A DNA stretch of 64,000 nt from Campanula takesimana (GCA_026119855.1 JAOWBW010000222.1:124001-188000); one strand, 5' to 3'. Positions 10,897 to 23,697 are shown, counted from the first letter of the stretch. Notes: generated by a model not told the origin, from the letters alone. Program-made: numbers and translations.

Positions 10897-12083
10897 TAGA
10901 CGTGACCAAATTTTAACCGCAACCGGTTAACCGCCGGTTTTTTACCGGTCAAAACCGGCAACCGTGTCAACCGTAAACCGTCGGTTACCCGATTCGGTTA
11001 AGGTTATAACTTTTGAAAACCGGCAAACCGCTAGTTACTACCCGGGAAACTAAACCGTCGGTTAAACCGCCAACGGCTACTTTTTTTGAATTTCTCCTAG
11101 CGCTCAGCCAAACGGTTACTGACCAGAAACGGCTAGTTTTCAAACTAGCCGTTTGTTTCCGTTAAAATTCTGACAGTTTGGTGATAGATTTTTAAAAACT
11201 TTTTTATGTGACAAATTGCTACCTATAAATATCCCCAACCTCCTACCATTTTATTTCCATCTTACTTCTCTATACTCTTTCTCTCTCTACTAATATCCTA
11301 AGTCTCTCACTCTCTCATTCATTTTCAGTTAGTTTGTTAACATTGTTCTGTTAGTTTGCAGAATTTCAGTCAATTTCTAACGATTTTTAGTTAGTTTTCT
11401 AACAAAATCAATTTTTATATTTTTCAAAAATTACAGTCTTTTTTTTTTGACAATTTCCAGTCAGTTTCCTAATTTTTCGAGTTATTTTTCAGAATTCCAG
11501 TCAGTTTTTTGACGTTTTCAGTTAGTTTTTTTTTTTTTAAACGAAATCACTGTTTTTCATCATTTTCAGTCAGTTTTTTGTCGATTTCCAGTCAGTTTTT
11601 AATTTTTTGATTAGGTTTATTTTCATTGATTGTAATAGTTGGGTTGAGGTAAGGCTCCATATTGTCTTCCCTTAATTATAAAAGGGCAAGGTTTGGTTGT
11701 CACCCTCTTTGTAATTTTAATTTAATTAATAAAATTTAAGGGTATCGTCCCTTTTTTCACTTAAAAGTAAAACTACTTAACTACTATCTTTTAGACTTTT
11801 ACATTTTATTTAAAAAAAAAATTATACTTAGTGAGTGAGTGTCACATTTTATTTTTAAAAACAAAACACTTCAAAAAATATTTAAAATTTTGTCAAAAGA
11901 ACTCTTTTAAAACTGTTAAAAGCTGTAAAAAAAGAAAAAAAAAGAAAAAAAGAAAGAAGGTAAACAGAACCGGGTTAACCGGACATAACGGTTAGACGGG
12001 TAGGTTACGGATGGGACTTAACGAAATTACTAACCGACGGTTCTAACCGTTAACAGCCGGTTTTAACCGGTTGGACACGTCTA
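10897..12083. mobile_element. Non-autonomous hAT element with 8-bp TSD
   Basis: Termini TAGACGTGACC and GGACACGTCTA are inverted, and the 8-bp direct repeat GGTAGAAT flanks both sides (10889-10896 and 12084-12091), diagnostic of hAT insertion. Subterminal regions are packed with AACCGGTTAACCG-type words, as expected for hAT transposase binding sites. The interior keeps what looks like an ancestral promoter and pyrimidine-rich leader (about 11222-11330), then a run of TTTCAGTCAGTTTT-like units (11325-11610), but no transposase coding sequence. It is a deletion derivative that would need transposase in trans. Confidence 0.9.
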
Positions 12084-12554
12084 GGTAGAATGAGATAGAT
12101 ATATGTATGATATCTAACCAAGAAATAAACACCAAATATGAATATATTATTCCTCCCTTTTCCTTTTCCTGATTGGATCACCAACTATACAAGTTAGCAA
12201 GGCGATACCTTAATTTGATTTCTTTAACAAAATGGTAAGAACATACGGTAGCCACTTCATTTTGAGAAAATAAAGTAAATATTTTAGTGAGTAGATCAAA
12301 TATTTTGATGATGAATTGATGACTAGTCTATGTTTGCACAGGCAGCTTAATCTCTTCCAATAGCTTTGTCCTGTTCAATTGGTATTATCCTATATCTGTT
12401 CAGTATTATTTCAACATTTAGGTGCAATGCGTTACTCATCACATTTAAGATGTTTGTTAGCTTGCACAATTATTTAATTTAAATAATTAAGTATGAACAA
12501 CTGGGATTTAAAATTGTCGTTGAAGTAACCATGACATATTTCATTTCGGTTCTT

Positions 12555-12615
<61 letters not shown>

Positions 12616-13362
12616 GGAATATAGTCAGAGCATTGTGTTGGTTCTTATCATGTGAGGACTACCCTCATCTGTATCTGACATTTGATTTCATTTAAGTTCA
12701 TCAAGTTTCTGATTATAGAAAAGAATGGATATGTAAGAAAATGAATAAATGCATAATTTATTTTGGAGACCTAGAGCGCAAGTCCTAATTTTAAAATGGT
12801 TATACTAGGCTCAAATTTGTGGATATTACTTAATGTCATACTGATCAGCATAAATGTGCCCAGCCCAAAGATAAATGTGCCCAGCCCAAAGATAAGAGAT
12901 AAATATTGATTGAGGCAATATGATAGATCATGATATGCAATTTGGATTTCTATAATGTATTCCTCCATCCCGATTAATGTTTGTAGTTTGACTTTGCATG
13001 GGGATTAAAAAACGCTAAAATCAATTCTATAATAAAATTATAAACGTAAATAGTAGATAACTTGTTTCACATATCAATCGTTCACACCCCTTGAAATTTT
13101 CTTTTCAGGAGGGTCAATACAGTAAATTTGAAAATTATAAAAAGTAAATTTGTAAAAATTACAGAAGTCAGGGGGTCGATATACCATCCTCAAAGGGCCT
13201 AGATCCGCCACACTAGTTCACGTATACAATTTTCTCGGCTTCATTTTTAAAATTATTTTATGATAGGAATAATCATCACAATAGTGTCAAAAATTCACGG
13301 TCCATGTACTTCACTAAGCAACCATTCACAGATCATCAGATATTCGATTACATAAGACTATG
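12084..13362. other. Gene-free stretch with (AT)n microsatellite
   Basis: No gene recognised. A pure TA dinucleotide tract runs from about 12558 to 12613. A half-Stowaway terminus (TCCTCCATCCCGATTAATG) lies near 12961. An 18-bp unit (AAATGTGCCCAGCCCAAAG) is repeated in tandem near 12852-12890. Confidence 0.6.
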
Positions 13363-14168
13363 AGCAATGGGGGTATGAAATGGTGTATGAAAGTGGGGGG
13401 AGGTGTATGAAACCATTGTGGGGGGGTGTATGAAACTTGGGGGTTGAATTTGGGGTGTGAAATATTTCACACCGGTTGAATTTTGTGGAAAAGCTCCAGC
13501 AAAGACACGTGGCGGGCTACCATTCGAGAGGCGTCAGGCGCGTGTACCACACGGCCCGACAGGGCGCGTGTGGTACCGCCCAGACGGTTTTTTTTTGTTT
13601 TTCCCTGTGTTTGCCACGTGTCTAAACGCGGTTGGTCCGTTTTATTTTCGAATTTATTTTTTTATTTCATTTTTTTAGCTGAATTATCACCTAGAATTTG
13701 TTTTATTTTTTTTTGGCCAAAATTCATTATTTTTTTCCCCTATAAAATGATACAAGTTTCATTAGAGACACAAACAAAAAAATCTCTCTTTTCTCATTTA
13801 TCATTTTCCATTTTAGCCTACACTTAAAAAAATTCATCATCTTTTGAGTGAAATGGATCTCAATAATAATCCTTTCAACACTAAAAAAAAATTTAATTTA
13901 GTGTAAAATATTATTTTAATTATAAATAATAATAATTATTATTAATTTACTAATCATAAAAATAGAGAATATATAAACAATAAAAATAATATAAAAGTAG
14001 TGGGGTATAGAATGATGAGTGGGAGGGAGATGATTTTTTTTTTTCAACTTGCCATTGTTGGGGGTTGTATGAAATGGGTGTATGAAAGATGAGGTGAATA
14101 AGAGGTGGATAGGATAAAGTGTTAAAAGTGGGTGTTGAATTTTTTTTTGTGTATGAAACCATTGCTGG
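13363..14168. mobile_element. Candidate non-autonomous TIR DNA element
   Basis: The left end GAGCAATGGGGGTATGAAATGG and the complement of the right end AGCAATGGTTTCATACAC form an inverted pair. Related TGTATGAAACC / GGTGTATGAAA words recur at both ends. A GC-rich block (13490-13640) with an internal hairpin around GTACCACACG and a TATA-like CTATAAAATG at about 13740 sit inside. There is no transposase and the target duplication is not clear, so the class is left open. Confidence 0.45.
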
Positions 14169-14358
14169 TAGTGTAAGTGTGCTTTGATGATATTCATTGC
14201 CGAAAAAAACAAGTTCAACTATTTCAGTGCTACTATTAAAATAAAATAATTATGTTCAATATGACAATATCCATCACTAAACAGGAATGCTGCGAGCCTC
14301 TGACAGAACTTTATCCTTTGACGGCACTAATTATTTGTGTTTATGTAAGTCATATAAG

Positions 14359-14596
14359 GGATTTCGAACCATTCCACTGGGGAGTTAGCTCCACCCTGGT
14401 CCACACAATGGTTCCGATTAGAGCCACCTCATTTTTTTTTTTGTGTTTGATGGATGAGATGTGTCCGAGCTCGGTAGGACCCATAAAAAGTTGAAATCAT
14501 TCTAGCCGCACAGATGATGAGCTCGCCTATATAGCTTTGATCTGAACCGTTGGGTGGAGGGGTGAAGCTAATTTGGGTGGAGCGGTTCCGGGTCCG
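14359..14596. mobile_element. MULE-type MITE with perfect 9-bp TSD (copy 1)
   Basis: A 238-bp element whose ends, GGATTTCGAACC and GGTTCCGGGTCCG, are imperfect inverted repeats. It is flanked by the exact 9-bp duplication TCATATAAG (14350-14358 and 14597-14605), the Mutator-like target length. Its sister copy is at 17165-17381. Confidence 0.88.
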
Positions 14597-15540
14597 TCAT
14601 ATAAGACTCGGCTATAACTCTTTCTCATACTCCTTTTGAAATTGATAACTTTATTTGGCTTTTTAAACATTTTGTAGTAATATTACAAGTTTTAAATATA
14701 TAATGATTTTGAATTCTTTATTCTAGAATAGATTAATTTTTTGAAAAAAAAAGAATTGGAGTATTATTTTGAGACCGAGAGAGCATTTTATTAAGTAACT
14801 ATAGGTTTATATAGAACACTTCAATTGTTTTGGTAACGTACAACCAAATTATCTTAGGAAAAAAAAATCATAGTAGCACCTTATACATTAATTTAAGTTA
14901 ATAATATAATATTTCCATTTAATCGCTACAAATTATACTAATTTAAAATTACAGTGTCTTTTTTTTAACCAACCAAGGGGGGGGGGGGGGATAGGTGTCA
15001 CTTAGAATTTGAATGAAATCTAAAGGCTAAAAAATACATTAGACTTGTCATTCTATAAATTATAGGGGCTCAGGTGTACAGTTTAAACATAGGGGATCAA
15101 TTGACCACCTTGCCCCAATGTACCTCTGTCCCTGATACCACAGGCACAAATGTTGGATATATAAAATAGCTACTCTACTACGTTATTTGAAGCGAAAATT
15201 GCATTATTAAAAAATAAATAAAAAATATTTTGCATTAATTTATTGGAATCGTTTTGCATAATAAAGAAAAGGAGCAAAAAAATGTGATGCAAAAACGAAC
15301 TAAGAAAACAATCTGGGCTTATGTCCTATGAAATTAGCCTGACAGCAGACTTGACTAAAAGCCCAAATATTTTCATGTCCTCTCCACTTCTGCTATCCAT
15401 CCACAGCCCAACTTTGTTGCACATTTTCTTTTTACCTTGGTTGCACTTGCACATACTATGCAACTACTATAATGTATTTTGCATAAGAGAATTTTAATTT
15501 TATCTTCCAAGTTTCGAAATAAATTTTTATTAATAAAAAA
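14597..15540. other. Intergenic, no gene seen
   Basis: AT-rich, with a G run at about 14978-14992. The text near 15050-15140 reads like old transposon sequence, but I cannot classify it. Confidence 0.5.
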
Positions 15541-16060
15541 ATGTTGCTTATTTATAAATGTAATAATCATGTTAGTATAGTTCTAACAAGGTTAAAATAT
15601 ACTCTCTCCGTCCTATATATAGATTTTTGGTCCCGACACTGAAATTGACGAATACTAATATATTATAGGGAAAAGTGGTTTTAAAAAATAATGTTGTGAG
15701 TACGAAGGAGAGATAAAGTGGATATGCAATAGTAACTGAAAAATTGTTAGTATGACAAGTGAGTTCAATTAATAAAAAAGACACTGTAATAAAAAAATGT
15801 TCCTTATTTATAAATGTAATAATCATATTAGTATAGTTCTAACAAAGTTAAAATATACTCTCTCCGTTCAATACGATATAGGATTTCGGTCCCAAAATTA
15901 ATGAATACTAATATTTTATAGGGAAAAATGGTTTAAAAGTAAGTGTTATGAGTAATATAGAGAAAAGTGGTTTAAAAATAAGCGTTGTAAGTATGAAGGA
16001 GCGATAAAGTGTATAGGCAATAGTAACTGAAAGTTGTTAGTATGGCAAGTGATTCGATTA
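15541..16060. repeat. Tandem duplicated Stowaway-like sequence, about 257-bp period
   Basis: A block starting ATGTTGCTTATTTATAAATG at 15541 recurs at 15798 (ATGTTCCTTATTTATAAATG). Each is followed by a CTCTCTCCGT terminus at about 15601 and 15859 and by the same AT-rich interior. It appears to be a MITE plus left flank duplicated in tandem. A matching right terminus is not clear. Confidence 0.75.
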
Positions 16061-17164
16061 ATAAAAAATAAACTGTAATAATTTCTTTTTATTTTAAGAT
16101 ATCCTATTTCAGATGGGACACTTAAAATGATAAAATGTTGTTTTTAAGTCAGACAAAAAGGAGTAGTAACATTGACATGGCAAATGAGATGATTTTTAGG
16201 AACATAAAATATTAAAGTTGACAATTTTCTGCCGCTAAATAAATAAACATTCATTAATTATTAGTTACTTCATCCGTTTCGATTTAATGATTTTAGTTTG
16301 ACTATACACGTTTATTAAGGAATTAAAACAAACCTGAGTCAAATAGTACTGTGGGGAAGATACAATTGTCCATTCATAAAGCGAGTTGTTTAAAAGTAGA
16401 TAGGTAAATAATTGGTTTTTTGAAATATAAAAATTTTACGAGGATAAGATTGTCGAAACTCTAATTAAATATTTTTCTATCATTCTTCTAATAATGTTGA
16501 CACCCATTTACATGAAATACTTGGTAGAGGATAATTAGGATATCTCCACCACTCACAATGATCATAATCCATCTTCCTACATGCATCATATTTTTGCAAA
16601 CGATTGATAATTGATTGATGGCAAAGTTAGCAGAAAATTAATGTGGACAAACACTTAATGTAAGATCTTCAAAAGCATTTGATTTGGCATGCTGACGCAG
16701 TTGAAAATGAAAGATGATGGAATATAAAAATAAACCTAATGTCCGCCCAATACGAATTTTACATTTCAGACACAAGTGTTTTAGTTTGCATGTCACTGCT
16801 ATTTCAGTTTTTTTTTTTTTTTTTTATTTATAAAATTGCATTAAATCTTGTTTTTATTTAAAATACCATTTTTTAAAAAAAAATATAAAGGAATTAATTT
16901 TATTATTAAACTTATAATTCTGGGCATATCGAAAGTGTTTCATTTGTATACTTTGTTTTTATTAATGTGCGTGGTACCACTATCGGGTTAGGCAAGATGT
17001 CTGGTTGAAAACTGTGGCTGCTAACTAATTGACATGGTCCATGCCTGATTATACCTGATTTTTATGGTGAGTAGGTTAACTTAAACATGCGTTCCATACT
17101 TTATTTCTATGCATACAAAAATCAAATTCAAGCTAGAGAGAGAGAGAGAGGAGAGTAAAAAGAT
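16061..17164. other. Intergenic, no gene seen
   Basis: AT-rich, with a poly-T run near 16808-16826 and a GA microsatellite at about 17134-17150. A CATCCGTTTCGATTTAATGA segment near 16270 may be half a MITE. Confidence 0.5.
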
Positions 17165-17381
17165 GGATTTCGAACCGCTCCACCGAGTGGTTAGCTCCAC
17201 CCCGGTCCATCAAATGGTTCCGATTAGAGCCACTTTATTTTTTTTGTTCGACAGATGAGATGTGTCCGAGCTCGATAGGACCCACAAAAATTGAAATCAT
17301 TTCAGCCGCACAGATGATGAGCTCGCCTATGTGGCCTTGATCGGAGCCGTTGGGTGGAGGGGTGGAGCGGTTCCGGGTCCG
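17165..17381. mobile_element. MULE-type MITE (copy 2)
   Basis: Same family as 14359-14596: GGATTTCGAACCGCTCC at the left, GGAGCGGTTCCGGGTCCG at the right, and a shared interior (GAGATGTGTCCGAGCTCG). Flanks TAAAAAGAT and TAAAAAGTT match at 8 of 9 positions, consistent with a 9-bp duplication. Confidence 0.85.
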
Positions 17382-17488
17382 TAAAAAGTTTGTCATAATG
17401 TTATCTGACCAATGTTCATTTACATTTAATGATTTACTCACATGAATATCCAATTAGTTTTAACATGTGTGAATTTATTATGACAAAA

Positions 17489-18660
17489 ACTTGTGTGAGA
17501 ACATTATGACCCGTCTTATAGTAAAGACGGGTTATGGATTTGGGTTATTGGTGTGTTTTTGACCCATTACCCGGACCCATGACCCGCGGTTTTTTTTTTA
17601 TTTCTTTAAGCTTTTAAGCTTTTATATTTTTATTTTGGTATTTTTTTGATTTGCCAAAAGTAATAATTACTATGACTAAATATAGCAAGCGTGTTACTTA
17701 TATGTAACATTTTGTATACATAAAAGTAATAAATATATACAAAAAAGTGACAATTTTTTTTTTAATGTTTTTTTCATTTACCAAAAGTAATTCTTATTAT
17801 AACTAAAATGTAACGAACGTGTTACTTGTACTCCATGTAACAGTGTTTATACATAATTGTAACACATATGTATAGAAAAGTAATAATTCAACCCTTTACA
17901 CTTTATAACTTAAAACACTTGTGTTAGTAACATTGTACAAATAAGAAAGTAACAATTTTTATAAATAAATGTTACATTTTACTTGTATAATAACATTGTA
18001 AAAAATTACGTTTACTTGTATAATAGTATAACCATATGTTTTCAAATAATAAATTGCAGTGAGTTAAATTTATGATGATACATGTAAAATATTACATTAT
18101 CTATAGAAATCTGTTACAATTTTGTATACTAAAATGTTACATTTACTTGTACAAATAATTATATTCATATATATAAGTTGTTATATTTCAAATGTTACTT
18201 TCTTTCAAAAATTAAAATCAATACTCAAAAAAAAAAAAAAAAACAGAAACACTATTACATTTCAGTATCATGATTTAGTTATTGTTAGTGTTACACGTAT
18301 TTATAGTTAGTATTACAGTTGAAAGATGAGTAAAATGAGCTATTTTTTTTAAAAACAGGTGTTACGTTTATTTATAAGCAATGTTACTTATAAGTAACAC
18401 AGCTGTTGCATTTAGTTACACTAAGTATTACTTTTGGCAAACAAAAAAAACTGCCATAAAAATATAAAAACTAAAAAAACACCAAAAAAAATCGAATATT
18501 TTTTTTCTGGGATTTTTTTTTGGGGCCGTGGGTCGCTGCCACGTGGCAGATTTTGAGTGGAGCATGAGTTGGGATCCTATGATTCGCGGAGAATGTTGTA
18601 TACGGGTCATGGGTCGACCCATCTCTTTTATGAGACGGATCTAGTTGTTCTCACAAGAGA
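17489..18660 (+). mobile_element. TIR-X element, longest copy (non-coding)
   Basis: Ends CTTGTGTGAGAACATTATGACCCGTC and the complement of GACGGATC...GTTCTCACAAG form inverted repeats of about 40 bp with matching ACCCGTC cores. The interior is AT-rich and full of GTTAC/GTAAC words. No transposase is present. Two truncated relatives lie at 3995-4737 (inverted) and 52801-53020. Superfamily undetermined. Confidence 0.75.
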
Positions 18661-19064
18661 CCACCTCATTTCTTATTTTCTTTAAAAGTGAATAACAACT
18701 TAGGAAAATATCATGCAAATGATCGGTTTACGGACAAAAATTAAGAAAAAATTATCTTTCCGTTCGCAAAATAAATACCTATAATATATGTTTTTTTCAT
18801 TTTTTTAATACATATTTGAAAAACTAAATGTATACACCTACTATATCAAAGAGATTTATCCATTTGCACTATTAATATTTAAACTGTTTATTAGATGGCA
18901 CATACGTATGGCACTGTACCACACTCTGAGGAAAAGAGTGGATCACCCAGAGCTCCCGTGCAAATGGCTGATGCGCACCATGCATATTTGCTCTGCATTT
19001 TGGTGGCAATTGTGAGATGGTATTCCTCAATATTAGATATTTTTTCAACCAACTGGTTAGAGTT
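18661..19064. other. Intergenic, no gene seen
   Basis: AT-rich spacer up to the SINE target duplication. Confidence 0.5.
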
Positions 19065-19290
19065 AAAAAATACATGTCGTTTTTTTTTTTTTTTAAATGG
19101 GTTTCTTTTTTATTAATCAATGCTTTAAAGCTATTACATAATGCCATGAAAGCTTCAACTTGGCTTATAGATAGGCTAACACAAATCTCCCTAACGAGAT
19201 TCGAACTCATGACTTGCGCATGAGAATCTAACACCGCATACAGCTTGAGCAAGAGCTCTTTGGTAAAAAAAAAAAAAAAATACATGCCGT
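19065..19290 (-). mobile_element. tRNA-derived SINE with target duplication
   Basis: Read on the - strand, the 5' part contains an RNA polymerase III box A-like TGCTCAAGCTGT and box B-like GAGTTCGAATCTC at tRNA spacing. An unrelated body and an A-rich tail (the T run at 19081-19094) follow. The flanks AAAAAATACATGTCGT (19065-19080) and AAAAAATACATGCCGT (19275-19290) are a 16-bp target duplication with one mismatch. The element depends on LINE machinery in trans. Confidence 0.88.
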
Positions 19291-19296
19291 AATTTC

Positions 19297-19764
19297 TGAT
19301 GCGTCCTCCAAAAAATGGGCTGCAACCGGGTCCGAGCTCGTAGTCTAGAAAGGATAACGGCCTTCTTTTCCGTCATGATCTGCACACACACAACCGTGAG
19401 CTAAGCCGGGGGCGTCTCCGGCTAACGCCCCTCCGGCATGAGAGTAAGCAACAGGATGTCAAGAATAACAATAGAAAGCACATATATGTAAATGGTGGTT
19501 GTAAGTGTGCTTGTGAACTTACCATTTAGGGTTCAAGATGTCCCTTATATAGCTTCCTCCTCATGTGCCAAGCATGTGATTCCCCCATGTCTTGAGCCCT
19601 AAGCCCATATTTCTTCTCCCCCCCTCTTATTTAGATAAGCCCCCTTCATAAATAAAAGCCCATTAGCCACTTTAGTTAAATCAAACTTCATTTTGGGCCC
19701 ATTCTATAGTCAAGAGCCATTTACCATCAACTTGGTCCAAAATTATTTCATTATTGTAGCATCA
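19297..19764 (-). repeat. 3' LTR of the outer element
   Basis: 468 bp, TGATGC...GCATCA. On the - strand a TATATAAG box lies at 19544-19551. It carries a 13-14 bp segment (around GGGGGCGTCTCC) that the other LTR lacks, plus scattered substitutions. Confidence 0.85.
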
Positions 19765-20640
19765 GAAGCCCCCTACTCTTTAGCTTGATTATTCATGATC
19801 GAGTTAAAGAGTAAATAGTACATATAATAGAAATTCTTGATCCCGCCAAGACGATTTCCTCGATCATAATATAACTTCGATAAGTAATTCAAGACGTAAA
19901 ACATATAAGAAGGATCACAAATCACGATATTATAATTGGGAAAACATTCCAATAAACAAGGCGCTAGATTCTTTCAAGATGCGAATATCACTTTCGAATG
20001 TAAGAGATTAAGTTCACACTATAAGAAATTCACATAACCAGAGACTATTCCCGTAAACAAGCGCAAATTTTCCCAACCAAGTCTTTTTCCTAGGACAGGC
20101 TTCATATAACTCAATTTCCATAACAAATAAAGCCAATTCTTGCATTTCAGTAAAAAATAAACACATCCATCCTTTCCATTATTTCTATATTATTCACGCA
20201 TTCATCCACCATTTATCATTTTAACCATTTAACCACTTACGAGTAATCAAACAAATAACCACATACTTGTGTATGCATTTCGGTAAAACATAAGCACAAC
20301 CATCCTTTTCATTTCTCACGCGTAAACCATGTCTAAGTCGGCATACATTTATGGGAATATAATGCCAAAAACCACAATTAGCTAGTTCTCCCCCTTGTCC
20401 CATGTCGAGATGTCTGAGATTATCATTAGCCACTTTTCCTTACAAGCCATCAGCACTTTACAAGATTAAAACCTACTACTATACATATTATATAGAAGTG
20501 TAGTTTTAACATTCATAGTCATAATCATGTGGGTTATCAAGTAGATAATCAAGTATATGCATATTTTACGAGTAAAAATAAACAAGCATATGTATAATAT
20601 CAAGTAAAGTTAGGACTCCCCTTTGTAGCATTTCATGTAT
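19765..20640 (-). other. 3' internal region of the outer element, non-coding
   Basis: AT-rich sequence without a supported frame. The complement of 19765-19780 is the polypurine tract next to the 3' LTR. The right edge, where SIRE-A sequence begins, is estimated from the start of the env-like upstream region. Confidence 0.5.
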
Positions 20641-23600
20641 GTCGACATGTTTGAGTCATCAAGTGTCTGGTAACGTCGTATCAAGATGTTCATCAGATAC
20701 CTCTTGTTTGTTCAAGTTGACTAAAGCGAGTTCCTCCGGAGTTCCATATATTTGTCAAGTCAGATCCACAAGCCAGGTGGGGCGAGATGTCTTTATAAGA
20801 AGTTGAATGTCGCATTGCATTGAGACATAATGTAAGATTCTTGTTGACATCTGCAAACCACCCTCCACCCTAAACCGCTCCACCTTCTTATACTCCACCA
20901 CTCTCTGCATTTCACTTTTTCAGAAAATCATCTCTCTCTCTCTAATCTCTCTCTAAAACCTCTCTCTAAAACCGTCATTCATCTCACTCTCGATTCACTT
21001 CTATATAATGTCTAAACATCAATCCAAGAAATCTTCAAAGTCAACTGAATCCAGAGACGAGATTCCTAGTTCTATTCCTTCTCAATCCACTCCTCCAGTC
21101 GTAGTTATGGTATGAATTTTTCGATACTCGTCATTCTTGTTCTTGATGGATATTTCCCAAAAACTTTTCACATTTTCTGAGATTCATCTCACTTCTTACT
21201 AATATGTAGTTAAAATTTTGGGTTGATTGTTTATTCTTGGTTCTAGTTACTATATCTGTAGATTTCATAAGATTTCATCCAGGTTTGTTGAATTCGATTG
21301 AGCCAAATGGGTTTTTTGAATTTTCGGTATTCCAATACTTTCCCCTTTCAATTTCTGAGTATAATGTAGTTTGTTTCATGAAATTGATGTAATTTTCTTA
21401 CTTAGTTTGTATTTTCGTTTCAATCTATCTATTTTTTATTGTTTTTTTTAAGTCAATTTCTGAGAATCTGGTTTTAACATGTGTATGGTGTTCATCGTGT
21501 TCTTCATAGTGTTCTACGTGTTCTTGGCATATTCAATGATTTGATCCATTTTTATTTAACTTGTTTGACATTTTGTGTTTATACACTATTCACATTTTGA
21601 TCTTGTATGGGTCAACACTTCAGTGTCTGCGGTAATATCGTTAACATTTCTACCTACCGCAACCTTTCGGTACCGTGCCTCACTTGACCGCACCATCATT
21701 GCTTTACACTCTTGTCAAGTGACCGCACGACCTACCTCGTTTTCTAAACTTTAAATTTTTGCTTTGTTTCAGGACTTAAATCATTTCATTCCTGGGATAG
21801 TCATAGACCATGCAGATCTCAAGAAGGATGCCATTGGCCGCAATATCTTGGGTCGCATGAACAAATCTGGAATTCTCCCTCTCTTTACATTTGATCAAGA
21901 ATTTCATCTTCCCGCTTTTGTTGACGAATTCTTCAGTTCGGCTGTTGAAATGGAAAGTCCAGAAGAGCCTGCCGCACACCCTAAATTCCTTCAAGCCACT
22001 GTTATGGGAATCCAATTGGCGTTTGATGCTAGTGACATTGCCCATGCCGTAGGAATCAAGAAAAGCAAGGACTTTGATACTATTTCACGGCAGGAGACCA
22101 TTAGTCTGGCTAAGAAACTAGCAGGCACGGCAGACATTCTCAAAATACAGCGTAAGGACGTTGGTGAAATAATGTATCATATTGGCCATCTGGTAGATCA
22201 TGCCCTATTATGCAAGACTGGCAATCATGCCAACTTTAATCACACTCAATGGATGATCTCTGCTGCTATTTATCTTGGCAAGCGATTAGATTGGGGTCAA
22301 ATCATGTATGATATCCTGCGAGCCAATATTCTCTCATATAAGGATGCGGCTGATGAAGGCGAGACCAAGTACCGCACGAACAGTAGGTTGATTTCCTACT
22401 TGATGAGTCACACGATCAGAATCAGGGAATTGTATGAGCAGAACAAGAATTATAAGGTTCCAATTCCTACCTCAAAAGACTTCTGCCGCAAATCTATGAA
22501 GACCAATTACCGTGGTAATTTTGGGGATGAAATGTACCGTTCTTACCTTCTCCGAGATCCCATCGAAGAGTACATTCCCCCCAAATACTCTAAACGAGGT
22601 CAAGCTAACCTTGGTGAAAGGATGGTGAGTGATGAGGAGGCTGCCGCATTTGAGCTCGACCGCAAGAATGCTGCCGCAATGAAGGCTCGTGAAAAGGGTA
22701 AGAATGTTGAACTCCCCTCTCCTCCAACTTTTGTTAAAGGCAAAGAGAAGGTTGGGGAACCGACAAGGAAGTCAAGACCAGTTTCCCAGGGCGTCAAGAT
22801 TGCACCTACCGCACCTGTTCGTCCTGCCGCGCCAAAACCTCCAAAATCTAAGGTCATTCCTACTGCACCTCCAATGTCTCCTTCCCCATCCCCTGAACCT
22901 CAACCAAAATCCAAAGTCTCTAAATCCCTCTCTTCCAAACCTGCCGCACCAAAATTTCAAAGAATTTTGGTGCTTAGCCACCTTAGCCTTTTTGGTTATC
23001 TCCCCAACCCTTTCATCTGACGAAGAAATAGTGGTTGCCCCTCCCAAAATTTCAAAGAATTTTGTTCTGGATGCCCAAGAGGCTGATATGGAAGAAGTGA
23101 GTGGCTCTGAGAATGAGGATGATGCTGCCGCAGAAGAGGATGAGCAGTCTTAGGATGCAACTGAAAGTGAAACAGAAGAACAGGCTGTTGAGAAGCCCAT
23201 TGATAAGGGATTGGTTGATGAGAGTTCTGAGGAAGAACATGGAGATTCTGCCGCAAGTGACAAGTCTGCCGCAGAAAAGGATATGGATGTTGAGCATGTT
23301 GAAGACGACATTGTTCCTGAAAAGGTCGATACTTTTATTGATATTGAGGATGGTGATGATGATGCTACCATATCACCAAAGGCTAAGGTTTCCGAACAAA
23401 ACATTGAGGTTCCTCCTACCGTGCCTCCTGTCCCTACCGCACCAGCTCCATCGACCGCACCACCTGCTCTTGAGTCGGATCAATCTATTCCTGAACTGCT
23501 TGCCGCAGTCAAGCTTCTTACTCAAATGCAGGCAGACACTCAATCCCAGGTTGAATCTTTAGTGTCTAGTATGGTGGCGCTTCGAGAGGAGGTTATTGAG

Positions 23601-23697
23601 CTGAAGACGGATCAAGACGCATTGAAGCGAGATGTTGCCGCACTTCCCTCCGAAATGATTTCGACCATTAAGGGTGTTGGTCCCAAAGGGCAACAAG

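Noticed and set aside
13457..13827. Overlapping open frames rich in Phe
   Set aside because: T-rich low-complexity sequence inside a non-coding DNA element.
19195..19262. A tRNA gene
   Set aside because: Box A and box B-like words are present, but the element has a non-tRNA body, an A-tail and a target duplication, so it is a SINE.
22600..23300. Several antisense open frames over the env-like exon
   Set aside because: Shadows of the Pro/Ala-rich and acidic coding sequence.
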